Below, one piece after another: positions 52,775-62,153 of a stretch of 64,000 bases of DNA (positions are counted from its first letter, which is position 1; each line of letters starts with the position of its first letter). The DNA is taken from positions 184,569 to 248,568 of the forward strand of contig NZ_QUIV01000001.1 in assembly GCF_003480315.1 (NCBI RefSeq). Direction: 5' to 3'. Position numbers and translations under genes: made by a program. This DNA is from Clostridium sp. AM33-3 (GTDB lineage: Bacteria; Bacillota; Clostridia; Lachnospirales; Lachnospiraceae). The notes below the pieces were generated by a model that made no database searches, had not been told where the DNA came from, and was given only the letters and a program-made list of their open reading frames with translations.

Positions 52775-54381
52775 GCGTTCGTTCCCTCCTTTTCCAGATG
52801 TTCAGATGGCCGGATGCCGGACATGGCCAGACCGTAATCCGCGTCAGAAGCCTGCGGAGACAGGATGTCTACCAGCTTTCCTTCTGATACGATGGCAATG
52901 CGGTCAGACACACTCTTAAGCTCCTGAAGCTCGGAAGAAATGATGACCACCGTCATGCCAAGCTCCCTGTTTAAGCGCACCAGGGTTTCCAGCACCAGCT
53001 TTTTCGCACCGATGTCGATGCCTCGGGTCGGCTCAGATACGAACAGGAATTTCGGGGAGGTGCAGAGGGCTTTTGCGATGCAGACCTTCTGCTGGTTGCC
53101 GCCGGATAAGGTGCCGGAGTGCTGGGTCGGTCCAAAGCAGCGGATATCCAGGCTCTTGATATACTCCTCGGCAGTCTGGCGGACCTTCCTGCTGTCTACC
53201 AGGGTAAACGGTCCAATCTTTTTCAGATACTCATCTTTGATCTGCATGGAATTGAACACGATGTTGTCTTCAATGGAACGGTCCAGAAGCAGGCCCACGC
53301 CTTTCCGGTCCTCCGATACCATGGCCACACCGGCCTTCAGTACTTCCCGGGTATCCATGAGGTTCAGCTTTTCTCCAAACAGGGTAACCTCGCCTTCTAC
53401 CTCATAAAGGCCCATGATGCCGTTGGAGATGCCAAGTTTTCCCTGACCGGCCAGTCCGCCGATCCCCAGAATCTCGCCCTCGATGACATCCAGCGACAGG
53501 CCGTTCACGCGTTCGCCCGGCATATTGACGTAAAGGTCTTTGATGCTCATGGCAACCTTGCCCTGCGGCACCGGACGCGGTTCTACCTCGGCCATGGACT
53601 CACCCTTGCGTCCTACCATCAGCTCCGCGATCTCACGGATGCTGGTATTCTTTGTCTCGCGGGTTGCCACCAGCTTTCCATCACGGAGAATGGTAATGTT
53701 GTTGGAAGCAGCCATAACCTCATCCAGACGATGTGTGATAAAGATAATGGCAATGCCGCTCTCCGCAATCTTCTTCATCACGGAGATAAGCTGTGCTGCC
53801 TCACTCTCGGTTAAAACAGCGGTCGGCTCGTCGAATACCAGAAGCTTCACGCCGGTCTTATCAATCTCTCTTGCAATCTCCACAAACTGCATATAGCCGA
53901 CCGGGAGACCCTGTACCAGGGTGTTTTCGTCGATGGACATGCCCACATGATCCAGCGCGGTGCGCGCATCTGTCTGCATGGCCTTCATGTCCAGTCCTTC
54001 CAGGTTCTTGCCCAAAACGCGGCTAACTGGATTCGGACGGCAGATTTCACGGTTCAGTTTAATATTCTCCGTGATGGTAAAGCCCGGGAGCAGCATGAAC
54101 TCCTGGTGTACCATGCCGATGCCCTTTTCCATGGCATCGTGGGGGGAAAGGATGCGCGTCTCCTCACCGTTTAAATAGACGCTTCCCTCAAATCCGCCGG
54201 TGCTGTGGATGACCGGCATACCGAACAGCACGTTCATCAGCGTGGATTTACCCGCACCGTTCTCTCCAAGGAGCGCATGGATCTCACCTTTTTTCACAGA
54301 GAGGGAAACGCCTTGAAGGACTGCGTTTTCCCCATACTGCTTACTAATGTTTTTCATCTCAAGAACATATTCTGTGTTCAT
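52771..54381 (-). CDS. ABC transporter ATP-binding protein with two ATPase domains
   Basis: 536 residues with two fused ABC domains. The first has Walker A LLGENGAGKSTLMNVLFG and EIARxID-type signature; the second has GLAGQGKLGISNGIMGLY, the signature LSGGNQQKVCIAKAL and PTRGIDIGAKK. In this family the second domain is often less active. It powers the permeases listed beside it. AAAGGGG precedes the ATG. Confidence 0.93.
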   Translation of the reverse strand: MNTEYVLEMKNISKQYGENAVLQGVSLSVKKGEIHALLGENGAGKSTLMNVLFGMPVIHSTGGFEGSVYLNGEETRILSPHDAMEKGIGMVHQEFMLLPGFTITENIKLNREICRPNPVSRVLGKNLEGLDMKAMQTDARTALDHVGMSIDENTLVQGLPVGYMQFVEIAREIDKTGVKLLVFDEPTAVLTESEAAQLISVMKKIAESGIAIIFITHRLDEVMAASNNITILRDGKLVATRETKNTSIREIAELMVGRKGESMAEVEPRPVPQGKVAMSIKDLYVNMPGERVNGLSLDVIEGEILGIGGLAGQGKLGISNGIMGLYEVEGEVTLFGEKLNLMDTREVLKAGVAMVSEDRKGVGLLLDRSIEDNIVFNSMQIKDEYLKKIGPFTLVDSRKVRQTAEEYIKSLDIRCFGPTQHSGTLSGGNQQKVCIAKALCTSPKFLFVSEPTRGIDIGAKKLVLETLVRLNRELGMTVVIISSELQELKSVSDRIAIVSEGKLVDILSPQASDADYGLAMSGIRPSEHLEKEGTNA

Positions 54382-54407
54382 GAAAAGCCCCTTTCTCTAA
54401 GATAGAA

Positions 54408-54441
54408 ACAGGCACACCCGAAATCAATAGGGTATGCCTGT
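54408..54441 (-). terminator. Intercistronic hairpin after the binding-protein gene
   Basis: ACAGGCACACCC and GGGTATGCCTGT form a 12-bp stem with one mismatch, followed by TTCTATC on the minus strand. It lies between the binding-protein and ATPase genes, where a partial terminator would give more binding protein than transporter. Confidence 0.5.
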
Positions 54442-54458
54442 CTGCAGATTTCAGTCTT

Positions 54459-55694
54459 TTACTTTAAGTAATCGTTAAAATCAACCGGAGCAAGGAGAAT
54501 TGTGTAATAGTTGTCAAATTCCTCGCCGTCCGCGTTCTTGTAGTTATTGATCTTGGCACCGTCAATCTTGGAGTTGAACAGCTCCTTCAGTTTCTCGGAA
54601 TCATTATGGTCTGTGATCTCGCCGGTGATATAACCCTTTGCGTATTCCACACCAACCTCAATGATGGTCATAGCGACCGGAGATGCCCAGGTAGAGAAGC
54701 GGTCCACTGCGTCATGCTCTTTCAGCTTAGCCGCGATCTGCTCTAATGCCTCGGTGTCATCGCCGCCGATTGCAAGTTCCAGACCCAGAGTAGCCGGGAA
54801 TGCATGATACGGGCTCGGGCAGCACGGCTGCGGATAATAAGCATTCGGCTCATCCAGGCACGCGGTCTGAAGAGACGGCTGCATACCACAGTTGGTGGTG
54901 AAGAAAGCTACTTTCTTGCCCTCGTATTTCTTTAACTGCTGCGGAACATCTTCCAGAATGAACTGCTGGGAAGCGGAAAGACCTGCCTCTGCAGTCGGAT
55001 CCGGAGCGGTAACGTCTACCATTTCGATGCCAAGAGCCTCTGCGTTCTTCTTAAGCAGCTCATGACGTGCTACGATCAGCTCCATAGCCATGTGGCGCGG
55101 GAAGGAATAATGTACGAATACATCGATGCCCCACTCTGCGCATTTCTCCATGATGGTATCACCCTGCGCTGCCTCATCTGAATACAGTACGATGTCAGAT
55201 GCTGCGGAGATAACAGCCGGATCTTCCTGCGGAGTACCCGCGATCAGAAGCATGTCGTCACGGCCCATCTCACGAACTTTGTCAAAACCTGCCTTTGCGC
55301 CAGGAACTGCCTGACACATCACAATAGCCTTTACATCCGGGTCGGACGCGAAGGATACGATCTGGGATACGGTGGTCTCCATCTCAGACATGAAGTTGTC
55401 CGGGTAAGTCGCGGTCACGATGTGCTCCGGTCCGTAGGTTTCCAGTGCACGCTCTGCCGCACGGAACTCCTCCTCGCCCTGGGACACGGTACCGGTTAAG
55501 ATAGCTACCTTCCAGTTGTCAGAGCCCTCGGATTTTGCAGCTTCTGCTGCCTCGGTCACAGCGGCCTCTGTAGTTTTCTCAGCTCCTGCCGGTGCTGCGG
55601 TTGTTGCCGTTGCCGAGCTTTGGCCGCCGCATCCGGCCAGTCCCATTGTCATGGCTGCTGCGGTTACCAGTGCCATAAGTCTTCTCTTTTTCAT
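54459..55694 (-). CDS. DUF3798 family substrate-binding lipoprotein
   Basis: 411 residues. Lipoprotein signal MKKRRLMALVTAAAMTMGLA with lipobox LAGC, an Ala/Glu-rich linker, and a periplasmic-binding-like fold with TGTVSQGEEEFRAAERALET, YPDNFMSEMETTVSQIVSFA and FVHYSFPRHMAMELIVARHE, matching DUF3798 as I know it. Four Cys residues (TTNCGMQPSLQTACLDE, QPCCPSP) may form disulfides or a binding patch. The substrate is unknown. AGGAGG precedes the ATG at 55694. Confidence 0.8.
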   Translation of the reverse strand: MKKRRLMALVTAAAMTMGLAGCGGQSSATATTAAPAGAEKTTEAAVTEAAEAAKSEGSDNWKVAILTGTVSQGEEEFRAAERALETYGPEHIVTATYPDNFMSEMETTVSQIVSFASDPDVKAIVMCQAVPGAKAGFDKVREMGRDDMLLIAGTPQEDPAVISAASDIVLYSDEAAQGDTIMEKCAEWGIDVFVHYSFPRHMAMELIVARHELLKKNAEALGIEMVDVTAPDPTAEAGLSASQQFILEDVPQQLKKYEGKKVAFFTTNCGMQPSLQTACLDEPNAYYPQPCCPSPYHAFPATLGLELAIGGDDTEALEQIAAKLKEHDAVDRFSTWASPVAMTIIEVGVEYAKGYITGEITDHNDSEKLKELFNSKIDGAKINNYKNADGEEFDNYYTILLAPVDFNDYLK

Positions 55695-55810
55695 AGTATT
55701 CCTCCTTCTCCTTAACAGCTTTTGCTGCCCTGATTCCGGCCGCGCAGCTAATCTTATTCCCCCTTTGCGCGCCGGGTGCAAATCCCACCTTTTTCGTGTG
55801 CGTTTGTGGC

Positions 55811-55832
55811 TTACACTTGTCTGTAAGTGTAA
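55811..55832. promoter_or_regulatory. 8-6-8 inverted repeat over the DUF3798 -10 box, probable operator
   Basis: TTACACTT and AAGTGTAA are perfect arms around GTCTGT, and they cover the -10 box (55826-55831). A regulator bound here would block the promoter. Confidence 0.5.
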
Positions 55833-55854
55833 CACAGTATTCTCATTTACGCAA
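55826..55854 (-). promoter_or_regulatory. Promoter (TTGCGT-N17-TACACT) of the DUF3798 importer operon
   Basis: Minus-strand TTGCGT (55849-55854) and TACACT (55826-55831) with a 17-bp spacer. The leader to 55694 is about 125 nt. The rest of the 55695-56018 interval holds the terminator of the his operon. Confidence 0.6.
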
Positions 55855-55921
55855 GTACATTTTATTAAAAATGTTATGTTTGACCATAAAAAGTATACCT
55901 GTTTCCGTAGATTTCACAGAA

Positions 55922-55968
55922 AAAAGTGAGGCAGATTCCCAAAAATGTTGAAAATCTGCCTCACTTTT
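55922..55968 (-). terminator. Terminator of the histidine operon
   Basis: AAAAGTGAGGCAGATT and AATCTGCCTCACTTTT form a perfect 16-bp stem with a 15-nt loop; on the minus strand the T-run is long. It can also act on the plus strand. Confidence 0.85.
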
Positions 55969-56018
55969 CTCATGAGTGTGTCACTTTTTGTGCACAAATG
56001 TTGTGTTTTTGTTTATTC

Positions 56019-57284
56019 CTAACGGTTGGCCAGTTCCTCGGTAATGTCCTCCCAGGTCACTCCGCGCTCCGCCATCAGCACCATGACATGATACAGGAAA
56101 TCTGAAATCTCATACTTGATTTCCTCCGAGTCCGGGTTCTTGGCCGCAATGACGATCTCGGTGGCCTCCTCGCCGACCTTCTTTAAAATCTTATCAATTC
56201 CCTTATCGAACAGGTAGTTGGTGTAGGAGCCTTCCTTCGGATGGATCTTGCGGTCCTGGATCACGGAGAAGACATCCTCAAATACCTTAAGCGGGTTGGT
56301 TTCCCGATAGTCCTTTTCTGCCAGAGTCTGGAAAAAGCAGCTTCTGGAGCCGGTATGACAGGCCGCTCCGATCTGATGAACCTTTGCCAGGATGGTATCA
56401 TTGTCGCAGTCTAAATGGAGGGATTTTACATACTGGAAATGTCCGGAGGTTTCCCCCTTTAACCACTGGCTCTTACGGCTGCGGCTGTAGTAGTGCATCT
56501 TGCCGGTACGCAGGGTGTCTGTGAAAGCCTGCTCGTTCATGTAAGCCAGCATCAGAACCTCCGAGGTCTTAAAGTCCTGGACAATGACCGGAACCAGGCC
56601 GTCAGCGTTTTTCTTGAAATCTTCCCAGGAAACGCTGCTCTTTAAAATATCAACGGAAATGCCAAGTGCGCCAAGCTCCTGCTTTTTCTCCATGTAATTT
56701 CCGTTTTCCGGCTTTTCATTTACCAGAATGATTCCGGCAGCAGGCTCTGCCTTGAGTTCTTTTGCGAGTGCTTCGGTTTCGCCGGATGAGCTCATGACAT
56801 AATAGTGCATCTGCTCCTCCATGGTGCGGATCACCTCTGCGGCCTCCGGAAGTACTTCCTCTCCCAGAAATGCCATGGAGGCGCCAAGCTGGGCATATTC
56901 CGGAATGCGTTTTGTCTGTGCCGCGTCATTTAAACGGATGAAGATCTTCTCGCTGCCGAATCGGTCTGCCGCTTCTTTGATCATATCTACATTTTCCTCG
57001 ACAGAGGCATCCAGAAATACGCCTTTAGCGCCTGCATAAAGATATTTCTTTACATCCTCCAGACGTTTTACCCGTCCGCCGGCAAAAATCGGAATGTCGA
57101 TGGCTCTTGCCATTTTCCGGATCAGTCCGATGTGAAATTCATGCTCTTCATCCGTTTTTGCATTGTCCACAAATACCAGGCCATCCGCGCCATCGTTGCC
57201 GCATGCGGACGCATACGAAAGAAGCTCCTCTTCCTGTTTTTCATCGCAGCAAAGCTGCGCCAGTAACCGTTTAAATTCTGCCAT
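56019..57284 (-). CDS. hisIE: HisIE bifunctional enzyme with an N-terminal HisF/HisA-like domain
   Basis: 421 residues. About 1-210 look like a degenerate HisF/HisA barrel ([60 protein letters not shown]). The catalytic Asp of HisF in CLDV is missing at the N-terminus and the second in AIDAK is IRLND here. HisI follows ([40 protein letters not shown], metal-site [20 protein letters not shown]) and HisE at about 325-421 ([34 protein letters not shown]). HisI opens the phosphoribosyl-AMP ring and HisE hydrolyses phosphoribosyl-ATP. It starts 3 bp after hisA, where hisF would be expected. Confidence 0.85.
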   Translation of the reverse strand: MAEFKRLLAQLCCDEKQEEELLSYASACGNDGADGLVFVDNAKTDEEHEFHIGLIRKMARAIDIPIFAGGRVKRLEDVKKYLYAGAKGVFLDASVEENVDMIKEAADRFGSEKIFIRLNDAAQTKRIPEYAQLGASMAFLGEEVLPEAAEVIRTMEEQMHYYVMSSSGETEALAKELKAEPAAGIILVNEKPENGNYMEKKQELGALGISVDILKSSVSWEDFKKNADGLVPVIVQDFKTSEVLMLAYMNEQAFTDTLRTGKMHYYSRSRKSQWLKGETSGHFQYVKSLHLDCDNDTILAKVHQIGAACHTGSRSCFFQTLAEKDYRETNPLKVFEDVFSVIQDRKIHPKEGSYTNYLFDKGIDKILKKVGEEATEIVIAAKNPDSEEIKYEISDFLYHVMVLMAERGVTWEDITEELANR

Positions 57285-57286
57285 AG

Positions 57287-58012
57287 CTATTCTCCCTGTT
57301 CAAACCGCGCTACCGCATCCGGCAGGCTGATTTTTTTCTCATACAATGCTTTTCCGATGATGGCGCCTTTGATACCGCAGTCATGCAGACGGGCAAGATC
57401 GTCCATGCAGGATACTCCTCCGGATGCGATCACATCCAGACCGGTCTTTTCTGTCAGAAGCTTTGTGTACTCCACGTTTGGCCCGGTTAAGGTTCCGTCC
57501 TTGGAAATATCTGTGTATACAATATGCTTTACGCCAAATTCCTTCATCTGCTGGCAAAGCTCCAGGGCGGAAAGGCTGCTGACCTTCTCCCAACCCTCTA
57601 CGGCAACCATACCGTTTTTGGCGTCCACACCGGCCACAATGCGGTCCGCTCCAAAGGTTTCTACCAGCTCCTTCATAAATTCCGGCCGCTCTACGGCTCG
57701 GGTACCGATGATGCAGCGGGTGATGCCGAGGTCCAGCATATTTTTTACCGCCTCTGCGCTGCGGATACCGCCGCCCAGTTCAATCGGAACGGAAACGCTG
57801 GATGCAATGGCCCGGATGGCATCCTCGTTCACGGAATGTCCGGCCAGCGCGCCGTCCAGATCCACAATGTGGAGAAAAGATGCCCCCTGGCTGACCCAGA
57901 GCTTTGCCATGTCAGCCGGAGTATCGGAGTATACTTTTACGTTGTCAAATAATCCCTGGGTCAGGCGGACGCATTTTCCGCCCTTCATATCGATTGCCGG
58001 ATATAACTGCAT
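57287..58012 (-). CDS. hisA: Phosphoribosylformimino-5-aminoimidazole carboxamide ribotide isomerase
   Basis: 241 residues. N-terminal [17 protein letters not shown] with catalytic Asp8, [37 protein letters not shown], and [18 protein letters not shown] with the second Asp. The ATG at 58012 has GGAG upstream. It acts in the middle of histidine synthesis, between HisI and HisHF. Confidence 0.95.
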   Translation of the reverse strand: MQLYPAIDMKGGKCVRLTQGLFDNVKVYSDTPADMAKLWVSQGASFLHIVDLDGALAGHSVNEDAIRAIASSVSVPIELGGGIRSAEAVKNMLDLGITRCIIGTRAVERPEFMKELVETFGADRIVAGVDAKNGMVAVEGWEKVSSLSALELCQQMKEFGVKHIVYTDISKDGTLTGPNVEYTKLLTEKTGLDVIASGGVSCMDDLARLHDCGIKGAIIGKALYEKKISLPDAVARFEQGE

Positions 58013-58028
58013 TGTGATTTCTCCTTTC

Positions 58029-58616
58029 CTACAGAACACCCTTCGTAGACAGAACGTCTGTGATGCGCGCATCATAGCGGGTGGCGCTGTCCAGTGCCTT
58101 CGCAAAAGCCTTGAAGGCGCCCTCAATGATATGATGGTTGTTGATGCCGCTTAACTGCTTTACATGCAGGTTCATCTCTGCGCCGTAAGATACCGCATAG
58201 AAAAACTCGCGGATCATCTCGGTTTCCAGATCGCCCACCTTTTCCCGGTCCAGATTTAAGTCATACACCAGATACGGACGTCCGCAAAGATCCAGAGAAC
58301 ACAAGAGCAGCGCCTCATCCATGGGAAGGATCATGGTACCGTAGCGGACAATGCCTTTTTTATCTCCCACAGCCTCTTTGATCGCCTTCCCTAGCACAAT
58401 GCCGGTATCCTCAATGGTATGATGGGTATCGACCTCCAGATCTCCGTCCACCCGGAGACTTAAATCAAAAAGCCCATGCCGCGCAAAGCCGTTTAACATA
58501 TGGTCAAAAAAGCCAATGCCGGTATGGATATCTGCTTTTCCGGTTCCGTCCAGATCCAGGGTCAGGCAGATTTTTGTTTCTTTTGTATTTCGTTCAATCG
58601 TTGCGCAGCGTGCCAT
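58029..58616 (-). CDS. hisB: Imidazoleglycerol-phosphate dehydratase
   Basis: 195 residues, monofunctional HisB. Mn-binding motifs GIGFFDHMLNGFARH, DTHHTIEDTGIVLGKA and INNHHIIEGAFKAFAKAL. It dehydrates imidazoleglycerol phosphate to imidazole acetol phosphate. GAGGGAGG precedes the ATG. Confidence 0.97.
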   Translation of the reverse strand: MARCATIERNTKETKICLTLDLDGTGKADIHTGIGFFDHMLNGFARHGLFDLSLRVDGDLEVDTHHTIEDTGIVLGKAIKEAVGDKKGIVRYGTMILPMDEALLLCSLDLCGRPYLVYDLNLDREKVGDLETEMIREFFYAVSYGAEMNLHVKQLSGINNHHIIEGAFKAFAKALDSATRYDARITDVLSTKGVL

Positions 58617-58633
58617 AATACAGTTCCTCCCTC

Positions 58634-59923
58634 TTATTCAAAGCGGACACGGACGGAGTTGGCATGTGCGGTCAGGTGCTCTGCCTCTGCAAAGCTTTCG
58701 ATATCCGTGTGTACTGCCTCGAGCGCTTCTCTGGAATAATAGATGATGCTGGATTTCTTGATGAAATCGTCTACGCCGAGAGGGGAGAAGAATTTTGCGG
58801 TTCCGTTGGTCGGAAGCACATGGTTCGGGCCTGCAAAGTAATCACCCAGCGGCTCAGAGCTGTATTCGCCCATAAAGATGGCACCGGCATTCTGGATCTT
58901 GGTCATGACCTCAAACGGGTTCTTTGTCACGATCTCCAGGTGCTCGGAAGCAATGGCGTTGGCAGTCTCAATAGCATCCTCCATGGAATCCGCTACCAGA
59001 ATGTAGCCGTAGTTCTCTAGGGATTTCTCCAGGATTGCCTTTCTGGACAGCTTCTGTACGAAGGCTTCTGCCTCTGCGGATACTTTTTCTGCCAGCTCCA
59101 TGCTGGTGGTAACCAGAATTGCGGATGCCAGCTCATCATGCTCAGCCTGGGACAAAAGATCGGCAGCCACAAAGCGAGGGTTTGCAGTCTCATCCGCCAG
59201 TACCAGGATCTCACTTGGTCCGGCAATGCTGTCGATGCTTACATGGCCATACACGGCCTTTTTCGCCAGAGCCACAAAGATGTTGCCCGGTCCTACGATT
59301 TTATTGACACGCGGAATGGATTTGGTACCAAATGCCAGAGCTGCGATGGCCTGGGCACCGCCCACCTTATAAACCTCAGTGGCACCGGCCAGGTGTGCCG
59401 CGATTAGGGTCACCGGATTGACCTTGCCGTCTTTTCCCGGCGGGGTCACCATGACGATCTTCTCAACTCCGGCCACTTCTGCCGGGATGATATTCATCAG
59501 AACGGAAGACGGATAAGCAGCTTTGCCGCCAGGCACATAAACGCCGACGCTGGAAAGTGCAGTTACCTTCTGCCCGAGGATGGTGCCGTTCGGCTTGCTG
59601 TCAAACCAGCTGTACTGCTTCTGTTTTTCATGGTACTCCCGGATGTTTTTCATGGATTTCTTCATGACTGCCAGAAGGCTCGGGTCAACCTGGGAAAGAG
59701 CCTCCTGAATCTCAGCCTGAGTCACGCGGATGTTGTCTGCAGACAGCTCTGCTCCGTCAAATTTTTTTGTATATTCAAAAAGGGCTTCATCGCCTCTGGC
59801 GCGGACATCGTCCACGATTGCCTGTACGGTGTCCTCATAGGCGCTGTAGTTATTTGGGTCACGTTTTAATAAATCTGCAAGGATGTTTGCCCTGCTCTGT
59901 TCATTTAATTTGACGATTCTCAT
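58634..59923 (-). CDS. hisD: Histidinol dehydrogenase
   Basis: 429 residues. GVYVPGGKAAYPSSVLMNII, VGGAQAIAALAFGTKSI, IVGPGNIFVALAKKAVYG, SIDSIAGPSEILVLADETAN, LLSQAEHDELASAILVT (catalytic Glu/His), and HLTAHANSVRVRFE at the end, all standard. It makes histidine from histidinol in two NAD-dependent steps. AGGAGG precedes the ATG, 6 bp after hisG. Confidence 0.97.
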   Translation of the reverse strand: MRIVKLNEQSRANILADLLKRDPNNYSAYEDTVQAIVDDVRARGDEALFEYTKKFDGAELSADNIRVTQAEIQEALSQVDPSLLAVMKKSMKNIREYHEKQKQYSWFDSKPNGTILGQKVTALSSVGVYVPGGKAAYPSSVLMNIIPAEVAGVEKIVMVTPPGKDGKVNPVTLIAAHLAGATEVYKVGGAQAIAALAFGTKSIPRVNKIVGPGNIFVALAKKAVYGHVSIDSIAGPSEILVLADETANPRFVAADLLSQAEHDELASAILVTTSMELAEKVSAEAEAFVQKLSRKAILEKSLENYGYILVADSMEDAIETANAIASEHLEIVTKNPFEVMTKIQNAGAIFMGEYSSEPLGDYFAGPNHVLPTNGTAKFFSPLGVDDFIKKSSIIYYSREALEAVHTDIESFAEAEHLTAHANSVRVRFE

Positions 59924-59929
59924 GGTCTC

Positions 59930-60574
59930 TTATGCCTCCTGGATCAGATTTTTTAACTGCTGAATGATCTTTGTGATACGCTCATGCTCCCGTTTCATGC
60001 TGACCTGATTCACTACCATGCGTGCGGAAAGCGGGCAGACTTCTTCCAGTACGGTCAGGCCGTTTTCCCGCAGTGTAGAACCGGTCTCTACGATATCCAC
60101 AATGACCTCGGAAAGGCCAACGATGGGTGCTAGCTCAATGGAACCGTTTAACTTGATGATTTCCACTGTCTGGTGTTTTTTATTATAGAAGTAATCCTTT
60201 GCGATGGCCGGGTACTTGGTAGCTACGCGGATGAGCTCATGGTGCTGCAGCAGCTCCCGTGCCGATTCGGGACCGCACACACACATGCGGCATTTGCCCA
60301 GCTTTAAGTCCAGCACCTCGTAAAGCTTTCGTCCCTCTTCCAGGATTGTATCTTTTCCTGCAATGCCGATATCGGCTGCGCCATACTCTACATAGGTCGG
60401 CACGTCATTGGCTTTTGCAAGAAAAAAACGATACCCAAGTTCCTCATTGGTGAAGATCAGCTTTCTTGTGTCCTTGTCCTTCATCTCTTCACAGGTAATG
60501 CCGATCTTTTCGAACAGATCCAGCGATTTATTTGCCAGCCGTCCCTTGGCCAGCGCAAATGTAAGATATCTCAT
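59930..60574 (-). CDS. hisG: ATP phosphoribosyltransferase, short form
   Basis: 214 residues, the short HisG that needs His[61 protein letters not shown], and the PRPP-loop [20 protein letters not shown]. It joins ATP and PRPP in the first, feedback-regulated step of histidine synthesis. Confidence 0.97.
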   Translation of the reverse strand: MRYLTFALAKGRLANKSLDLFEKIGITCEEMKDKDTRKLIFTNEELGYRFFLAKANDVPTYVEYGAADIGIAGKDTILEEGRKLYEVLDLKLGKCRMCVCGPESARELLQHHELIRVATKYPAIAKDYFYNKKHQTVEIIKLNGSIELAPIVGLSEVIVDIVETGSTLRENGLTVLEEVCPLSARMVVNQVSMKREHERITKIIQQLKNLIQEA

Positions 60575-60589
60575 AACGGCCAGTCTCCT

Positions 60590-61870
60590 TTAATGAATGT
60601 AATCCCGAACAGTTTCGGTGTATGCCTGACTGACAGAAACGCCTGTCTCCGTATCATAAACCACTGCAGTACTGCCATCTGCAGGAAGGCTGATGAGGCG
60701 GTGCATCTGGAACCGTCTTGCGTAATCCAGATATGCGTCCATGGTCTCCGCCTCCGTTCTTGGCGTAAGCTGTGCCGGGATTCCGGCATTGCGGAACTGG
60801 CACGCCAGGCGGATTGCCTTATCTCTTGCCTGCTGATCATACAGGATGATCGTGTCATTCATTTTGACATCGATGCGGATCTTCTGTCTGGAAAGCGCCA
60901 GAAGGAGCTGGTCTGCCATGATGGCAAAGCCGACTGCCGCTGCCTTTTTTCCGAACTGCTCCAGCAGCTTGTCGTACCGGCCGCCTGCCACAATATACTC
61001 GCCGGTTCCGTAGGTGTAGGCCTTGAAAATAATACCGGTATAATAGGAATATTTGCTCAGCATGCCAAGGTCATAGGAAACGTAATCCCCAAGACCGTAG
61101 CTGTCCAGGATCTCCTGTACCTCCTCCAAACGACGGATAGCCCCAAGGGCACGCGCATTGGTCGTCATGGATTTTGCCAGACGGATCTGGTCAATGTCTC
61201 CGAACAGCTCCGGAAGCTTCAGAAAGAGCTTTTTTAATTCCGCACCCATGGTCTGCTCGGATAAAAGCTCCTCCACGCCAAAATAGTTTTTATTTTCGAT
61301 GAGGATACGAAGCTTTTCCTGCGTCTCCTCGTCCATACCGGATTCCTCCACCAGTCCGCGGTAAAATTCCACCTGGCCAAGTTCTACCTGGAACTCCTTT
61401 AAGCCGGTTTCCCGCAAGGCATCAATGACCATGGCGATCATCTCTGCATCCGCATCTGCTGTGTCATCTCCGATCAGCTCGGCACCGGTCTGGGTGGATT
61501 CCTTTAAACGGCCCTGATAACTGGTTCCATTGATGAAGGTCGGCCCAAGATAACAGAGACGCAGCGGTTTTGTCTCATCCATATAATACTTTGCAACGCA
61601 GCGGGCAATGGGAGGTGTCATATCCGGACGGAGCACCAGGGTGTTGTTGTCTCGGTCAAAAAACTTGTACATGCCCTGACTTCCCACACTTCCGCGCTCT
61701 TTCTTGAAAATATCAAAAAACTCAAATACCGGCGTTTCAATGCTCTGATATCCGTAAAGGCCGAACACATGCTGGATCTTCTGCTCCACCGCAAACTTTC
61801 TGGCACATTCCTCCGCATAAATGTCACGCACACCCTCCGGGGTATGCAGTAGCTGGTTGTTCATGTTCAT
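60590..61870 (-). CDS. hisZ: ATP phosphoribosyltransferase regulatory subunit
   Basis: 426 residues, HisRS-like class II core without the anticodon domain of HisRS. LLHTPEGVRDIYAEECARKF, RPDMTPPIARCVAKYY, YYTGIIFKAYTYGTGEYIV and AGGRYDKLLEQFGKKAAAVG are the HisZ signatures. It pairs with the short HisG 15 bp downstream. First gene of the operon, 50 nt after the promoter start. Confidence 0.94.
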   Translation of the reverse strand: MNMNNQLLHTPEGVRDIYAEECARKFAVEQKIQHVFGLYGYQSIETPVFEFFDIFKKERGSVGSQGMYKFFDRDNNTLVLRPDMTPPIARCVAKYYMDETKPLRLCYLGPTFINGTSYQGRLKESTQTGAELIGDDTADADAEMIAMVIDALRETGLKEFQVELGQVEFYRGLVEESGMDEETQEKLRILIENKNYFGVEELLSEQTMGAELKKLFLKLPELFGDIDQIRLAKSMTTNARALGAIRRLEEVQEILDSYGLGDYVSYDLGMLSKYSYYTGIIFKAYTYGTGEYIVAGGRYDKLLEQFGKKAAAVGFAIMADQLLLALSRQKIRIDVKMNDTIILYDQQARDKAIRLACQFRNAGIPAQLTPRTEAETMDAYLDYARRFQMHRLISLPADGSTAVVYDTETGVSVSQAYTETVRDYIH

Positions 61871-61926
61871 AATCCCGTCTCCAATACTCTGTTATGGTAA
61901 AGTGCTAATTCATTAACGTGGTTTTA

Positions 61927-61955
61927 ATTATAGGAGAAAGTATCTGAATTGTCAA
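61927..61955 (-). promoter_or_regulatory. Histidine operon promoter (TTGACA-N17-TATAAT)
   Basis: Perfect consensus: TTGACA (61950-61955) and TATAAT (61927-61932) on the minus strand with a 17-bp spacer. No T-box or His-leader peptide is seen in the short leader. The rest of the 283-bp intergenic region is AT-rich and shared with the divergent purF-like gene; a 75-codon frame there is not supported. Confidence 0.9.
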
Positions 61956-62153
61956 TCAATATCTTGTTTTTGTTTTGGCACTTAACCTTATTGTAAATCC
62001 TCATTCTAGCTCCGTCAAATACATTCCGGTTATATATATTAGTAATTTTTATATATAATTCCAGTTGTATAAATATAGTGATATATGATACACTGAATCT
62101 GTATTTTGCACACATGACACGATTACATACAGATTGGAAGGAGTTTAACAATC

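Noticed and set aside
61924..62151. 75-codon minus-strand frame in the his/purF intergenic region
   Set aside because: AT-rich, overlaps the his promoter, and has no binding site.
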